A stretch of DNA of 51,600 bases from Nocardia cyriacigeorgica. GTDB lineage: Bacteria; Actinomycetota; Actinomycetes; Mycobacteriales; Mycobacteriaceae. Below the pieces are notes generated by a model, which saw only the letters and a list, made by a program, of their open reading frames with translations, searched no databases and had not been told where the DNA came from. A program made the position numbers and the translations under genes. Location: contig NZ_JAAGVC010000037.1 of assembly GCF_010858045.1 (NCBI RefSeq), positions 1 through 51,600 of the forward strand, read 5' to 3'. Positions 17,101 to 24,086 of this stretch are shown here, one piece after another (positions within the stretch are counted from its first letter, which is position 1; each line of letters begins with the position of its first letter).

Positions 17101-17453
17101 CTTCGGCGCCTGCCGAATCCATGCCGACCGTGGCGGCGAAGGGTCTTGCCATGAAGTCCGGGTTCAAGCGCCCGGGACCGAAGGCGCCCGGCGCCAAGAC
17201 TCCGGCCGCGAGCCCGGCTCCGGCCGACTCGGCTTCGACCGAGCAGACTCCGGCTTCGTCCGAATCGGGTTCGGCTCCGGCGGAATCCGCATCGGCTGCC
17301 GCGGAATCGGCTCCGGCCACCGCCGCATCGGAATCCACCGAGGCGGAGACGCCGGCGAACGGCAACGGCGCATCGGATGCCCCGCTGCCCACCGCCAAGC
17401 CGGGTGGTCTCGGATTCAAGTCCGGCGCGAAGGCTCCTGGCCGCAAGAGCTGA
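14157..17453 (+). CDS. etfD: EtfD-type membrane Fe-S electron-transfer-flavoprotein oxidoreductase
   Basis: This 1098-residue protein has an N-terminal membrane part (helices near 8-28, 75-92, 115-133, 158-178 and 200-224). Two 4Fe-4S motifs follow, CTECGRCQSQC (297-307) and CTTCGACVEQC (396-406), then two heterodisulfide-reductase CCG domains (signatures CAHCFNAL and MCCGAGGARMW). It matches M. tuberculosis Rv0338c (EtfD), which passes electrons from acyl-CoA dehydrogenases via EtfBA to the respiratory chain. Residues from about 745 on are an extra low-complexity tail of roughly 350 residues, with nine copies of a GLxMKxxxKxPG unit between Ala/Pro/Glu spacers. That makes it clearly longer than the 882 residues I recall for Rv0338c. 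The ATG at 14157 has AGAAAGG eight bases upstream. The neighbouring acyl-CoA dehydrogenases fit the role. Confidence 0.92.
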   Translation: MNALTVTLGTLGAALSLLCWVSFFGGAGTMVRTIMIGQSAPDRWRPFFPRFKQMLVEFIAHTRMNKFRTVGWAHWLVMIGFLAGAQFWFMAYGQTFKPTWSWPFIGETWWFHLGDEILGVGTVVGIVTLMVIRQLNHPRLPARLSRFSGSKFGPAYFVEWVVLSEGIGMVLVKAGVLSLHGHSSWTDPVTGQLAKVIPANVTLISIFAFIKLMSGMVWLFVVGRNITWGVAWHRFSAFPNIYFKREDDGGVALGTAKPMMSNGKALDMENVDPDTDTLGAGRIEDFSWKGWLDFTTCTECGRCQSQCPAWNTGKPLSPKLLIMSLRDHGYAKAPYLLAGGRKDMGGDEVGLVDADGKPDEAKLAKISEAARAEAERPLVGGEEVSGIIDPEVLWSCTTCGACVEQCPVDIEHVDHIIDMRRYQVLIESEFPSELAGLFKNLENKGNPWGQNAKDRLNWINELDFDIPVFGKDADSFDGYEYLFWVGCAGAYEDRAKKTTKAVAELLATAGVKFMVLGQEETCTGDSARRAGNEFLFQQLAQQNIELLDSVFEGVEQKKKKIVVTCAHCFNALNNEYPQVGGTYEVVHHTQLLNRLVRQKQLVPVASVSQNVTYHDPCYLGRHNKVYNAPRELMEASGSNLVEMPRHGERSMCCGAGGARMWMEEQLGKRINIDRVDEALTTNPAKIATGCPFCRVMLTDGVTARQEDGKGEGVEVVDVAQLMLDAIERVEPAKLTENLTVIQEPKAEPEPEPEPEPEPVAEAAPAAAKAAPTGGGLAMKGPAKAPGKGLGMKGAAKAPGAKAAAPAAETEAAAPAPAKGLGMKGAAKAPGGKGLAMKGAAKAPGAKAEAPAEAAAETPAAPPVKGLGMKGAAKAPGGKGLAMKGAAKAPGAKAAAPAEAAAPAAEAPEAGTETAPAPTETKPTVAAKGLAMKSGFKRPGPKAPGAKAPAAAPAESAPAEEAATESAPASADSAPAQAATESASAPAESMPTVAAKGLAMKSGFKRPGPKAPGAKTPAASPAPADSASTEQTPASSESGSAPAESASAAAESAPATAASESTEAETPANGNGASDAPLPTAKPGGLGFKSGAKAPGRKS
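16483..17452 (+). repeat. Nine-copy GLxMKxxxKxPG repeat in the EtfD tail
   Basis: The unit occurs as GLAMKGPAKAPG, GLGMKGAAKAPG (three times), GLAMKGAAKAPG (twice), GLAMKSGFKRPG (twice) and a final GLGFKSGAKAPG. The two GLAMKSGFKRPG blocks are nearly identical at the DNA level. Such repeats can change copy number. Confidence 0.85.
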
Positions 17454-17473
17454 ACCACCACATCCGAACAACC

Positions 17474-17516
17474 ATGATTCGACCCGGGTCCCGCACGGCG
17501 GCCCGGGTCGAATCAT
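17474..17516. terminator. Bidirectional hairpin between etfD and the toxin gene
   Basis: A 15-bp perfect inverted repeat (17474-17488 with 17502-17516) encloses 13 bases between convergent genes. Neither side has a good T run, so it may stop transcription by strong pairing or by a factor-dependent route. Confidence 0.6.
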
Positions 17517-17561
17517 GTCAGCGGCCCGCGAAATCCGCAGGGCCAGAGGGATCGCCGGACC

Positions 17562-17921
17562 CTACTCGGTCTCCTTCGGATGGCCGGGCATGCAACGCTC
17601 CAAGAGGACACGCCCTGCGGTCTTGCTGCCCTTCGGCGCGTGTTCGACGAAGTACCAGAGCCTGCCGCCGTCGCTGAACTTGTATTGGTATCGCTCGTAG
17701 GGCCGCCCCTGATGTGTGCCGTACCGGAATCCGCCTTTGAGCGTGTACAACCTCGCCGAGATTCGTTGCGGCTCTCGGGTTAGCACATACCATGCGTCGA
17801 CCATGGCATTACGAGCCGCGGCCAGGCAGTCGATCCAGCCTTTTTGCGCCTCACTGGTGATAAAGATGATCTCGTACTCGGCTCGCTTCAGCGGTCGCGG
17901 GACGCCCCGCTCCTTGCTCAC
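17562..17921 (-). CDS. RelE/ParE-like toxin candidate
   Basis: 119 residues, basic. The layout (AEYEIIFITSEAQKGW, RISARLYTLKGG, YERYQYKFSDGGRLWYFVEH) looks like a compact RelE/ParE-fold toxin: early helices, then a beta sheet with Arg/Lys/Tyr residues late in the chain. It starts inside the stop of the upstream gene (4-bp overlap), the usual antitoxin-first order. No experimental family member is recognised, so toxicity is inferred from size, fold pattern and gene order. Confidence 0.6.
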   Translation of the reverse strand: MSKERGVPRPLKRAEYEIIFITSEAQKGWIDCLAAARNAMVDAWYVLTREPQRISARLYTLKGGFRYGTHQGRPYERYQYKFSDGGRLWYFVEHAPKGSKTAGRVLLERCMPGHPKETE

Positions 17922-18385
17922 TCGTCGGCCCCGGGATTCGGCACCGGCACAGGCTCATCAAGGTAGTGAAGATCGGAGCCGTCCACGTGAATCCGAGGAT
18001 CAGCGTATGCCTCCGCAGTGTCGCGCCACGCGGCGAGGACAGTGGTCAGCCGGGCCAGCCGACCGACGGCGAGACCGCCGCGCGCGTTGTCGAGGAAGTC
18101 GGCGACAAAAGCCGGCCGCTGATCTTCGGGCAGCAATTCGATCCACGGAAATGCGATGGTCAGCCGATCGACCACCTTGCCGAGCAGCTCATCGTCGAGA
18201 GCAATCGCCAGCAATTGGGTCAGCGCGCTCAGAGTCTGCTGGTTGGCATCGGACTCCGCGGCATCGCTGAGTCGCACGGGCGGCGCGGATCGGCGAACGA
18301 GTGTCACGTCACCGTTCTTCTCCATCGCCTCGATCACCCGGTTCGGGTCCCGTAGGAACTCCGACCATGTCGCAGATGTACCCAT
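17918..18385 (-). CDS. Phd/YefM-like antitoxin candidate
   Basis: 155 residues. The N terminus (TWSEFLRDPNRVIEAMEKNG, then DVTLVRRSAPPVRLSDA) resembles the DNA-binding part of Phd/YefM antitoxins. The Asp/Glu/Leu-rich remainder could wrap the toxin, though it is longer than in typical Phd proteins (about 80 residues). The stop overlaps the toxin start by 4 bp. An inverted repeat just upstream (18398-18413) would suit autorepression. Confidence 0.65.
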   Translation of the reverse strand: MGTSATWSEFLRDPNRVIEAMEKNGDVTLVRRSAPPVRLSDAAESDANQQTLSALTQLLAIALDDELLGKVVDRLTIAFPWIELLPEDQRPAFVADFLDNARGGLAVGRLARLTTVLAAWRDTAEAYADPRIHVDGSDLHYLDEPVPVPNPGADE

Positions 18386-18397
18386 ACCCTCAGTATG

Positions 18398-18413
18398 TCA
18401 GAACTACTTCTGA
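18398..18413. promoter_or_regulatory. Operator candidate of the toxin-antitoxin pair
   Basis: TCAGAA-ctac-TTCTGA is a perfect inverted repeat 13 bases before the antitoxin start. AT pairing continues two positions further out on each side after one mismatch. A -10-like CATACT lies between it and the ATG, so a bound repressor would cover the promoter. Confidence 0.55.
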
Positions 18414-18473
18414 TATCTAGGCCACGGTTGGGGTTGCCGCGCCGAGCAAAACTTGATGGCATATGCCTTCAGT

Positions 18474-18501
18474 TTGACTCCATGCGAGAATTGCGGATAA
18501 C
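18474..18501 (+). promoter_or_regulatory. Promoter of the acyl-CoA dehydrogenase pair
   Basis: TTGACT (18474-18479) and GATAAC (18496-18501) are 16 bases apart. The palindrome GGCATATGCC (18458-18467) lies just upstream and may bind a regulator. Confidence 0.5.
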
Positions 18502-18564
18502 TTCTCTCATGGGTGCCCGGAACGCGGGCGCTGCGGCGACTATGCACAGCCCTCGGGAGTATGG

Positions 18565-19794
18565 ATGGATTTCGACTGGTCGGAGGCCGATTCGGCCTTT
18601 CGGGACGAGGTGCGGGAGTTCCTGCGGGAGAAGTTGACGCCGGAGCTTCGGGCGGCGGGGCGGTTGGCAACGAGCGTTTATCCCGACCATGAGGCCAGCA
18701 TGCGGTGGCAGCAGATTCTGCACGAGCGCGGCTGGGCCGCGCCCACCTGGCCGGTGGAGTACGGCGGCTGCGACTGGACCCTCACCCAGCACTACATCTT
18801 CAACCGGGAACTGGCACTGGCCGGTGCGCCGCCGCTGTCGCCGATGGGCATCCGGATGGTGGCGCCGGGCATCATCGCCTTCGGCACCCCCGAGCAGAAG
18901 CAGTTCTTCCTCAACGGCATCCTCACCGGCGAGGTGTTCTTCTGCCAGGGCTACTCCGAACCCGAGGCCGGATCCGATCTCGCATCGCTGACCATGAGCG
19001 CGGTCGAGGACGGCGAGGACTTCATCTGCAACGGCAGCAAGATCTGGACCACCCACGCCACCGAGGCGAACTGGATCTTCTGCCTGGTCCGCACCTCGCG
19101 CACCGGCAAGAAGCAGCAGGGCATCACCTTCCTGCTGATCGATATGACCTCGCCGGGCATCGAGGTCAGGCCACTGGTGATGACCTCGGGCGAGCAGGTG
19201 CAGAATCAGGTCTTCTTCGACAATGTGCGGGTGCCGAAGAGCAATGTGCTCGGCCGCGTCGATGAGGGCTGGTCGGTGGCCAAGTACGTGCTCGTGCACG
19301 AACGCGGCGGCGCGGCCGCGCCCGCGCTACAGGTCATGGCCAAGGATCTGGCGGAGGCGGCGGCCGAGCAGCCCGGTCCGGACGGGGAACCACTGATCGA
19401 CGATGCCGGATTCGCCGCGCGACTGGCCGATGCCCGCATCCGCGCCGATGTGCTGGAAATCCTCGAATACCGGACGATCTCGGCGCTGTCGCAGGGCCGC
19501 GACCCCGGACCGGCCTCGTCTATGCTGAAGATCCTCGCCACCGAACTGAGCCAGCAGCTCACCGAACTGGCGTTGCTGGCAGCCGGACCGCGCGGACGGG
19601 CCTACCAGCCGCATGCCACCAAACCTGGTGGCCCGATTGCCGAGTTCACGCCACCGGCCGATGGTTATCACAGCGGACCGCAGTGGCAGGCCGTCGCGCC
19701 GCTGCGTTATTTCAACGACCGCGCGGGTTCGATCTACGCGGGCAGCAACGAAATTCAGCGGAACATTCTCGCCAAGGCAGCATTGGGGCTCTGA
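18565..19794 (+). CDS. Acyl-CoA dehydrogenase (FadE type), subunit 1
   Basis: 409 residues with a full acyl-CoA dehydrogenase fold: an N-terminal helical domain, the flavin-binding signature QGYSEPEAGSDLA (128-140), a central beta domain and the C-terminal GSIYAGSNEIQRNILAK. It would oxidise an acyl-CoA to the enoyl-CoA with FAD and pass electrons to ETF. ATG 18565 follows a GGGAG sequence; an ATG four bases earlier is out of frame. The stop overlaps the next start (TGATG), and the partner is also an acyl-CoA dehydrogenase. Actinobacterial pairs like this (FadE26-27, FadE28-29) form mixed tetramers for steroid side-chain CoA esters, so an unusual bulky substrate is possible. Confidence 0.9.
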   Translation: MDFDWSEADSAFRDEVREFLREKLTPELRAAGRLATSVYPDHEASMRWQQILHERGWAAPTWPVEYGGCDWTLTQHYIFNRELALAGAPPLSPMGIRMVAPGIIAFGTPEQKQFFLNGILTGEVFFCQGYSEPEAGSDLASLTMSAVEDGEDFICNGSKIWTTHATEANWIFCLVRTSRTGKKQQGITFLLIDMTSPGIEVRPLVMTSGEQVQNQVFFDNVRVPKSNVLGRVDEGWSVAKYVLVHERGGAAAPALQVMAKDLAEAAAEQPGPDGEPLIDDAGFAARLADARIRADVLEILEYRTISALSQGRDPGPASSMLKILATELSQQLTELALLAAGPRGRAYQPHATKPGGPIAEFTPPADGYHSGPQWQAVAPLRYFNDRAGSIYAGSNEIQRNILAKAALGL

Positions 19795-20942
19795 TGGACT
19801 TCTCACTCACCGATGAACAGCAGTTGCTGCGCGATTCCGTCGCGGGGTTCCTGACCGCGCGGTACGAGCTGGAGAAAAGTCGCAGCGCGGCCAAATCCGT
19901 GGCCGGCTGGCAGCCCGAGATCTGGCGCGGATTCGCCGAAGAGCTGGGCATTCTCGGCGCCACCCTGGCGGAGCGGGTCGACGGCATGGGCGGCGGTCCC
20001 ACCGAATTGATGGTCATCGCCGAGGAATTGGGGCATGCCCTGGTGGTCGAGCCGTTCGTCGACACCGTCGTGGTCGGTGGCGGATTGCTGTCGCGAGCGG
20101 GCGGTGAGCGGGCCGACGCGGTGCTGCGGGACATCGTCGCCGGTAGTGCCCGCACCGCGTTCGCGGCGCTCGAGCCGTCGGCAGGGGAATCCGCGCACGA
20201 TATCTCGCTCACCGCCCGCAGGGACGGCGACGAATGGGTGCTCGACGGTTCCAAGATCGTGGTCACCAGCGCCCCGCTGGCGACGCATCTGATCGTCAGC
20301 GCCCGCACCGGCGGAGACCGGCGCGATCGTGACGGTGTTTCGCTGTTCCTGACCGAATTCGACGCGTCGGCACCGTCCACGGGACTCGAGGTGCACAGCT
20401 ATCGCACGATCGACGACCGGCAGGCCGCCGACCTCACCTTCACCGGCTTCCGCCTGCCTGCCACGGCCTTGCTCGGCGCCGAGGGCGAAGCGACCGCGAT
20501 CATCGAGGCGACCCTGGAGGAAGCGATCGCCGCGGTGGCCGCCGAATCGGTCGGGCTGATGCGCAAGGTCGTCGCCGACACGGTGGAATACAGCAAACAG
20601 CGGCAGCAGTTCGGCCAGCCGATCGGCCAGTTCCAGGTATTGCAGCACCGCATGGTGGATATGTACATGGAACTCGAACAGGCCACGGCCGCCGCCTATT
20701 TGGCTGCCTTCGCGCTGTCGGGCTCACCGTCGGAGCGGGCGCGCGCCATTTCGGCGACGAAGGTGACCATTGCCCGGGCCGCACGTTTCATCGGTCAGCA
20801 GTCGGTGCAATTGCACGGCGCGATGGGCATGACCGAGGAACTGGCCATCGGGCACTATTTCAAGCGGCTCACCGCGATCGAGAACGAATTCGGTTCCAGC
20901 GCCTATCATCTGAACCGCTACGCGCGTCTGACCAGACCGTGA
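19794..20942 (+). CDS. Acyl-CoA dehydrogenase (FadE type), subunit 2
   Basis: 382 residues, beginning MDFSLTDEQQLLRDSV, with the C-terminal QLHGAMGMTEELAIGHYFKRLT that carries the catalytic-region pattern of many acyl-CoA dehydrogenases. The flavin-contacting middle is more diverged than in subunit 1, as often seen when only one partner of a pair binds FAD fully. The start codon shares one base with the upstream stop, so the subunits are probably made in equal amounts. The frame extends upstream to 19683, but only inside subunit 1. Confidence 0.9.
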   Translation: MDFSLTDEQQLLRDSVAGFLTARYELEKSRSAAKSVAGWQPEIWRGFAEELGILGATLAERVDGMGGGPTELMVIAEELGHALVVEPFVDTVVVGGGLLSRAGGERADAVLRDIVAGSARTAFAALEPSAGESAHDISLTARRDGDEWVLDGSKIVVTSAPLATHLIVSARTGGDRRDRDGVSLFLTEFDASAPSTGLEVHSYRTIDDRQAADLTFTGFRLPATALLGAEGEATAIIEATLEEAIAAVAAESVGLMRKVVADTVEYSKQRQQFGQPIGQFQVLQHRMVDMYMELEQATAAAYLAAFALSGSPSERARAISATKVTIARAARFIGQQSVQLHGAMGMTEELAIGHYFKRLTAIENEFGSSAYHLNRYARLTRP

Positions 20943-20947
20943 GAGCC

Positions 20948-20980
20948 CGCGCTGCCCGGAATCCGCCGCCGGGCAGCGCG
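20948..20980. terminator. Hairpin between convergent genes
   Basis: A 12-bp perfect GC-rich stem (20948-20959 with 20969-20980) with a nine-base loop, six bases after the acyl-CoA dehydrogenase stop. No T run. Confidence 0.6.
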
Positions 20981-20996
20981 GCGTTCGACTGCGCAT

Positions 20997-21527
20997 CTAG
21001 CAGTTCTCGAACGCCGCCTTGACGTAACCGGCGGACTGATAGAGATAGTCGTAAGCCCAGCGCGCCACCGAAAGCCGCGGCTCCGGATCCACGAAAAGCA
21101 GTTCCCCGGACCAGCATTTGCCGAGAATGTAGCGGGCGCGGGAGATATGCGGTGTGAACGTCACCACGATCACGCGCGTCCAGCCCTCCTCGCGCGCACG
21201 GCGCGCCAGGTAGCGGCCCTCGCCGCGAGTCGTGCGCGGGTCGGGGTCGAAGCATTCCACCTCGAAGCTGTACCCGCCGTGGCAGATCCGGTTGACCAAC
21301 GCGCTGTGTTCGTAGGGATTGGATACCAGCACCCGCGGCGCGTAACCGTCCCGGGCGAGGGTCAACCCCAATTCCTCACGTCCGTCGTGGGCGCCACCGA
21401 GAATCAGAATCGCGTCGGCAGGCGCGGGGCCCTCGGTCTGCGGCCGCACATATACCGGCCACAGTGCCGCCGTGACGATCGCGAGCACCGCGCAGATGAC
21501 GAGCACAGTCCCGCCGATCCGTCGCAT
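20997..21527 (-). CDS. DUF218 (SanA/YdcF/ElyC-type) membrane protein
   Basis: 176 residues. One N-terminal membrane helix (GGTVLVICAVLAIVTAALW) leads to the DUF218 core: DAILILGG near 40, VTFTPHISRARYIL and a VLVSNPY segment. Family members such as ElyC and SanA affect envelope integrity or lipid-carrier use, with unknown chemistry. The ATG has TAGGAT six bases upstream and no ribosome site, so it is probably leaderless. Confidence 0.8.
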   Translation of the reverse strand: MRRIGGTVLVICAVLAIVTAALWPVYVRPQTEGPAPADAILILGGAHDGREELGLTLARDGYAPRVLVSNPYEHSALVNRICHGGYSFEVECFDPDPRTTRGEGRYLARRAREEGWTRVIVVTFTPHISRARYILGKCWSGELLFVDPEPRLSVARWAYDYLYQSAGYVKAAFENC

Positions 21528-21533
21528 CGGCCG

Positions 21534-21539
21534 ATCCTA
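21534..21539 (-). promoter_or_regulatory. -10 element TAGGAT of the DUF218 gene (leaderless)
   Basis: TAGGAT on the minus strand, exactly six bases before the ATG at 21527. Confidence 0.55.
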
Positions 21540-21611
21540 TCCACGCCGTCCACCAGCGGTGATGCATGGCCGCGCCGAGCGGGCGGGCGCGCTTTCCCCG
21601 TTCGGGCTTGA

Positions 21612-21639
21612 CCTTGACACCGGTATCAAGGCTTACCGT
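21612..21639 (+). promoter_or_regulatory. Palindrome, TTGACA and TACCGT before the class IV aminotransferase
   Basis: CCTTGA and TCAAGG frame an ACCGGT core in a nearly perfect 20-bp palindrome (21612-21631, 18 of 20 positions). It includes TTGACA (21614-21619). TACCGT (21634-21639) lies six bases before the ATG. The 14-base -35/-10 spacing is short, so the palindrome is better read as an operator over a leaderless promoter. Confidence 0.55.
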
Positions 21640-21645
21640 CGCCGC

Positions 21646-22461
21646 ATGAGCACATTTCCCGCACTGGCATTGATCGACGGGCAGCCCGCCGATCCGGACA
21701 CACTGGTATCCCACGCCTTCGCCGGCTTCGCGCATTTCACCGCGATGCAGATACGCGACAGCGCCGTGCGCGGGCTCGACCTGCACCTGGACCGATTGGC
21801 CGGAGCCTCGCGGACGCTGTTCGGCGCCGACCTCGCACCCGAACGGGTCCTCGCCGATCTGCGGACCGCGGTCGCCGGCTCACCGCCCGATCTGTCGCTG
21901 GTGCTCACGGTGTTCGACTCCACCGGGGAATTCACCGGCACCTCCGCCGAACCGTCGCTGCACACGCTCATCCGGACCGCGGCGCCCGCGAACGGACCGC
22001 GCGGCCCCCTCTCGCTCGCGATCTACGAACACGAACGGTTCATGCCAGAGATCAAGCATGTCGGTGAGGGCGCCAAGACCTACTACCTGCGCCGCGCTCG
22101 GGCGGCGGGGTTCGACGACGCCGCCTTCGTCGACCGGCAGGGCCGCTTGTCCGAGGCCTCGATCTGGAATCTGGCGTTCTGGGATGGGGAAACGGTCGTC
22201 TGGCCGGAGGCGGCGGTGCTCACCGGCACCATGATGGGCATCGTGCGCCGCCGGCTGCACGCGGCCGGGATACCGCAGCGGACGCAGGCGATCCGCCCGA
22301 CCGACCTGCCCGGCTTCGGTGGCGCGGTGGTGCTCAATTCGTGGACACCCGCGATAGCGGTGGACCGGATCGGCGAGACCCGGCTGAGCGGTTCCTCGGA
22401 GCTGGTCGGCGTACTGCACACGGCACACGCATCGGAACCACCGACTTCCCTGGCGGACTGA
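21646..22461 (+). CDS. Class IV aminotransferase family protein
   Basis: 271 residues with the fold-type IV PLP plan of branched-chain/D-amino-acid aminotransferases and aminodeoxychorismate lyase. The likely PLP lysine is in PEIKHVGEG, followed by YYLRRARAAGFDDAAFVD, GRLSEASIWNLAF and the phosphate-binding TGTMMGIVR. Many actinobacterial members have no assigned substrate. The frame is open from 21472, but MSTFPALALIDGQ aligns with the family start and has TACCGT six bases upstream, indicating a leaderless mRNA. Confidence 0.8.
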   Translation: MSTFPALALIDGQPADPDTLVSHAFAGFAHFTAMQIRDSAVRGLDLHLDRLAGASRTLFGADLAPERVLADLRTAVAGSPPDLSLVLTVFDSTGEFTGTSAEPSLHTLIRTAAPANGPRGPLSLAIYEHERFMPEIKHVGEGAKTYYLRRARAAGFDDAAFVDRQGRLSEASIWNLAFWDGETVVWPEAAVLTGTMMGIVRRRLHAAGIPQRTQAIRPTDLPGFGGAVVLNSWTPAIAVDRIGETRLSGSSELVGVLHTAHASEPPTSLAD

Positions 22462-22618
22462 CGGGATATCGCCCTGGCAAGGCGGCTTCGCGCATCCAGA
22501 CCACCGCGGCGGGCGAACCCGCAGGTCAGGGAAGTTTCCACTCCCTGTACATCTATTGTTGCCCGGACTCTTGCCTCGGTGTGGCGGAGTAGCCACCGGC
22601 GCGGCTTACCAATCGATC

Positions 22619-23941
22619 ATGCGATGCACAGTCTTCGGAACCGGGTACCTGGGGGCCACGCACGCCGCGTGTATGGCCGAACTCGGGCACGACGTGATCG
22701 GGGTGGATGTCGATCCGGGCAAGGTCGCAAAGCTCTCCGACGGTGTGGTGCCGTTCTACGAGCCGGGTCTGGAGGCGGTGCTGCGCCGCAACCTGGACGC
22801 CGGACGGCTGCGCTTCACCACCTCCTACGAGGAGGCGGCCGCGCATGCCGATGTGCACTTCCTCGGCGTCGGCACGCCACAGAAGAAGGGCGAATACGCC
22901 GCCGACCTGAAATACGTGCACGCGGTGATCGACGCGCTCGCGCCGATGCTCGAGCGACCGTCGGTGATCGTCGGCAAGTCGACGGTCCCGGTCGGCACCG
23001 CCGCCGAACTCGGCGCCCGCGCCAGGGCTTTGACCTCGACCGATGTCGAAGTGGCATGGAATCCGGAGTTCCTGCGCGAGGGCTTCGCGGTGCAGGACAC
23101 GCTGCGCCCGGACCGGCTGGTGCTCGGTGTCGACCGCGACCGCGCCGAATCGGCATGGGTGGAACAACTGTTGCGCGAGATCTACGCCGACCTCATCGCC
23201 GCCGACATCCCGTTCCTGCTGACCGATTTGGCCACCGCTGAGCTGGTGAAGGTGTCGGCGAACGCCTTTCTGGCCACCAAGATCTCGTTTATCAACGCGG
23301 TCTCGGAGGTGTGCGAGGCCACCGGCGCCGACGTCACCGTGCTGGCCGATGCCCTCGGCTACGACGCCCGCATCGGCCGTCGCTTCCTCAACGCGGGCCT
23401 CGGATTCGGCGGCGGATGTCTGCCCAAGGACATCCGGGCCTTCATGGCGCGCGCCGGTGAACTCGGCGCCGACCACGCGCTGACCTTCCTGCGCGAGGTC
23501 GACAACATCAATATGCGCCGCCGCACCAAGATGGTGGATATGGCAACCAAGGCCTGCGGTGGATCGCTGCTGGGTGCGAATGTCGCGGTGCTCGGCGCGG
23601 CCTTCAAACCCGAATCCGACGATGTGCGCGATTCGCCCGCGCTCAACGTCGCCGGAATGATGCAGCTACACGGCGCCGTTGTCACCGTGTACGACCCGAA
23701 GGCGCTGGAGAATTCGCGCCGGGTGTTCCCGACCTTGAACTACGCCACCTCGGTGGCCGAGGCCTGCGATCGCGCGGACGTGGTGCTTGTGCTGACCGAA
23801 TGGTCCGAATTCACCGCGCTGCGGCCGCACGACCTGGATCCGGTGGTGCGGGCACGGTCCATCATCGACGGCCGCAACTGTCTCCTACCGGCCACCTGGC
23901 GGGAGGCCGGATGGGTGTACGCGGGGCTCGGCACACCGTAG
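22619..23941 (+). CDS. udgA: UDP-glucose 6-dehydrogenase
   Basis: 440 residues. The N-terminal Rossmann motif is VFGTGYLGATHA with the acidic NAD-binding VIGVDVD. The NPEFLREG and GFGGGCLPKDI motifs carry the catalytic region, including the nucleophilic cysteine and lysine. The C-terminal UDP-binding domain has GAAFKPESDDVRDSPA. It makes UDP-glucuronate for envelope polysaccharides or glycolipids. ATG 22619 gives the family N terminus MRCTVFGTGYLG, although no clear ribosome site precedes it. Rv0322 (udgA) lies near dcd (Rv0321) in M. tuberculosis, and dcd is 8 kb away here. Confidence 0.93.
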   Translation: MRCTVFGTGYLGATHAACMAELGHDVIGVDVDPGKVAKLSDGVVPFYEPGLEAVLRRNLDAGRLRFTTSYEEAAAHADVHFLGVGTPQKKGEYAADLKYVHAVIDALAPMLERPSVIVGKSTVPVGTAAELGARARALTSTDVEVAWNPEFLREGFAVQDTLRPDRLVLGVDRDRAESAWVEQLLREIYADLIAADIPFLLTDLATAELVKVSANAFLATKISFINAVSEVCEATGADVTVLADALGYDARIGRRFLNAGLGFGGGCLPKDIRAFMARAGELGADHALTFLREVDNINMRRRTKMVDMATKACGGSLLGANVAVLGAAFKPESDDVRDSPALNVAGMMQLHGAVVTVYDPKALENSRRVFPTLNYATSVAEACDRADVVLVLTEWSEFTALRPHDLDPVVRARSIIDGRNCLLPATWREAGWVYAGLGTP

Positions 23942-24086
23942 AGTTGCCAGTCGAGGCGGGGGCCATCAGGTAAACGGCCAGCACTGCCGCGAACTCCACA
24001 GATCTCGGTCGGTAGGGTTCGGGGACGAGCCGCCGCGTGCAAACGATGCGGGCTCACATGTCGTGGAGCGGGAAGATGAGCAGCTG

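Noticed and set aside
14139..17516. 1125-residue open frame antisense to etfD
   Set aside because: No stop codons appear because of high GC. The etfD frame has Fe-S and CCG motifs, and the antisense product has no family features.
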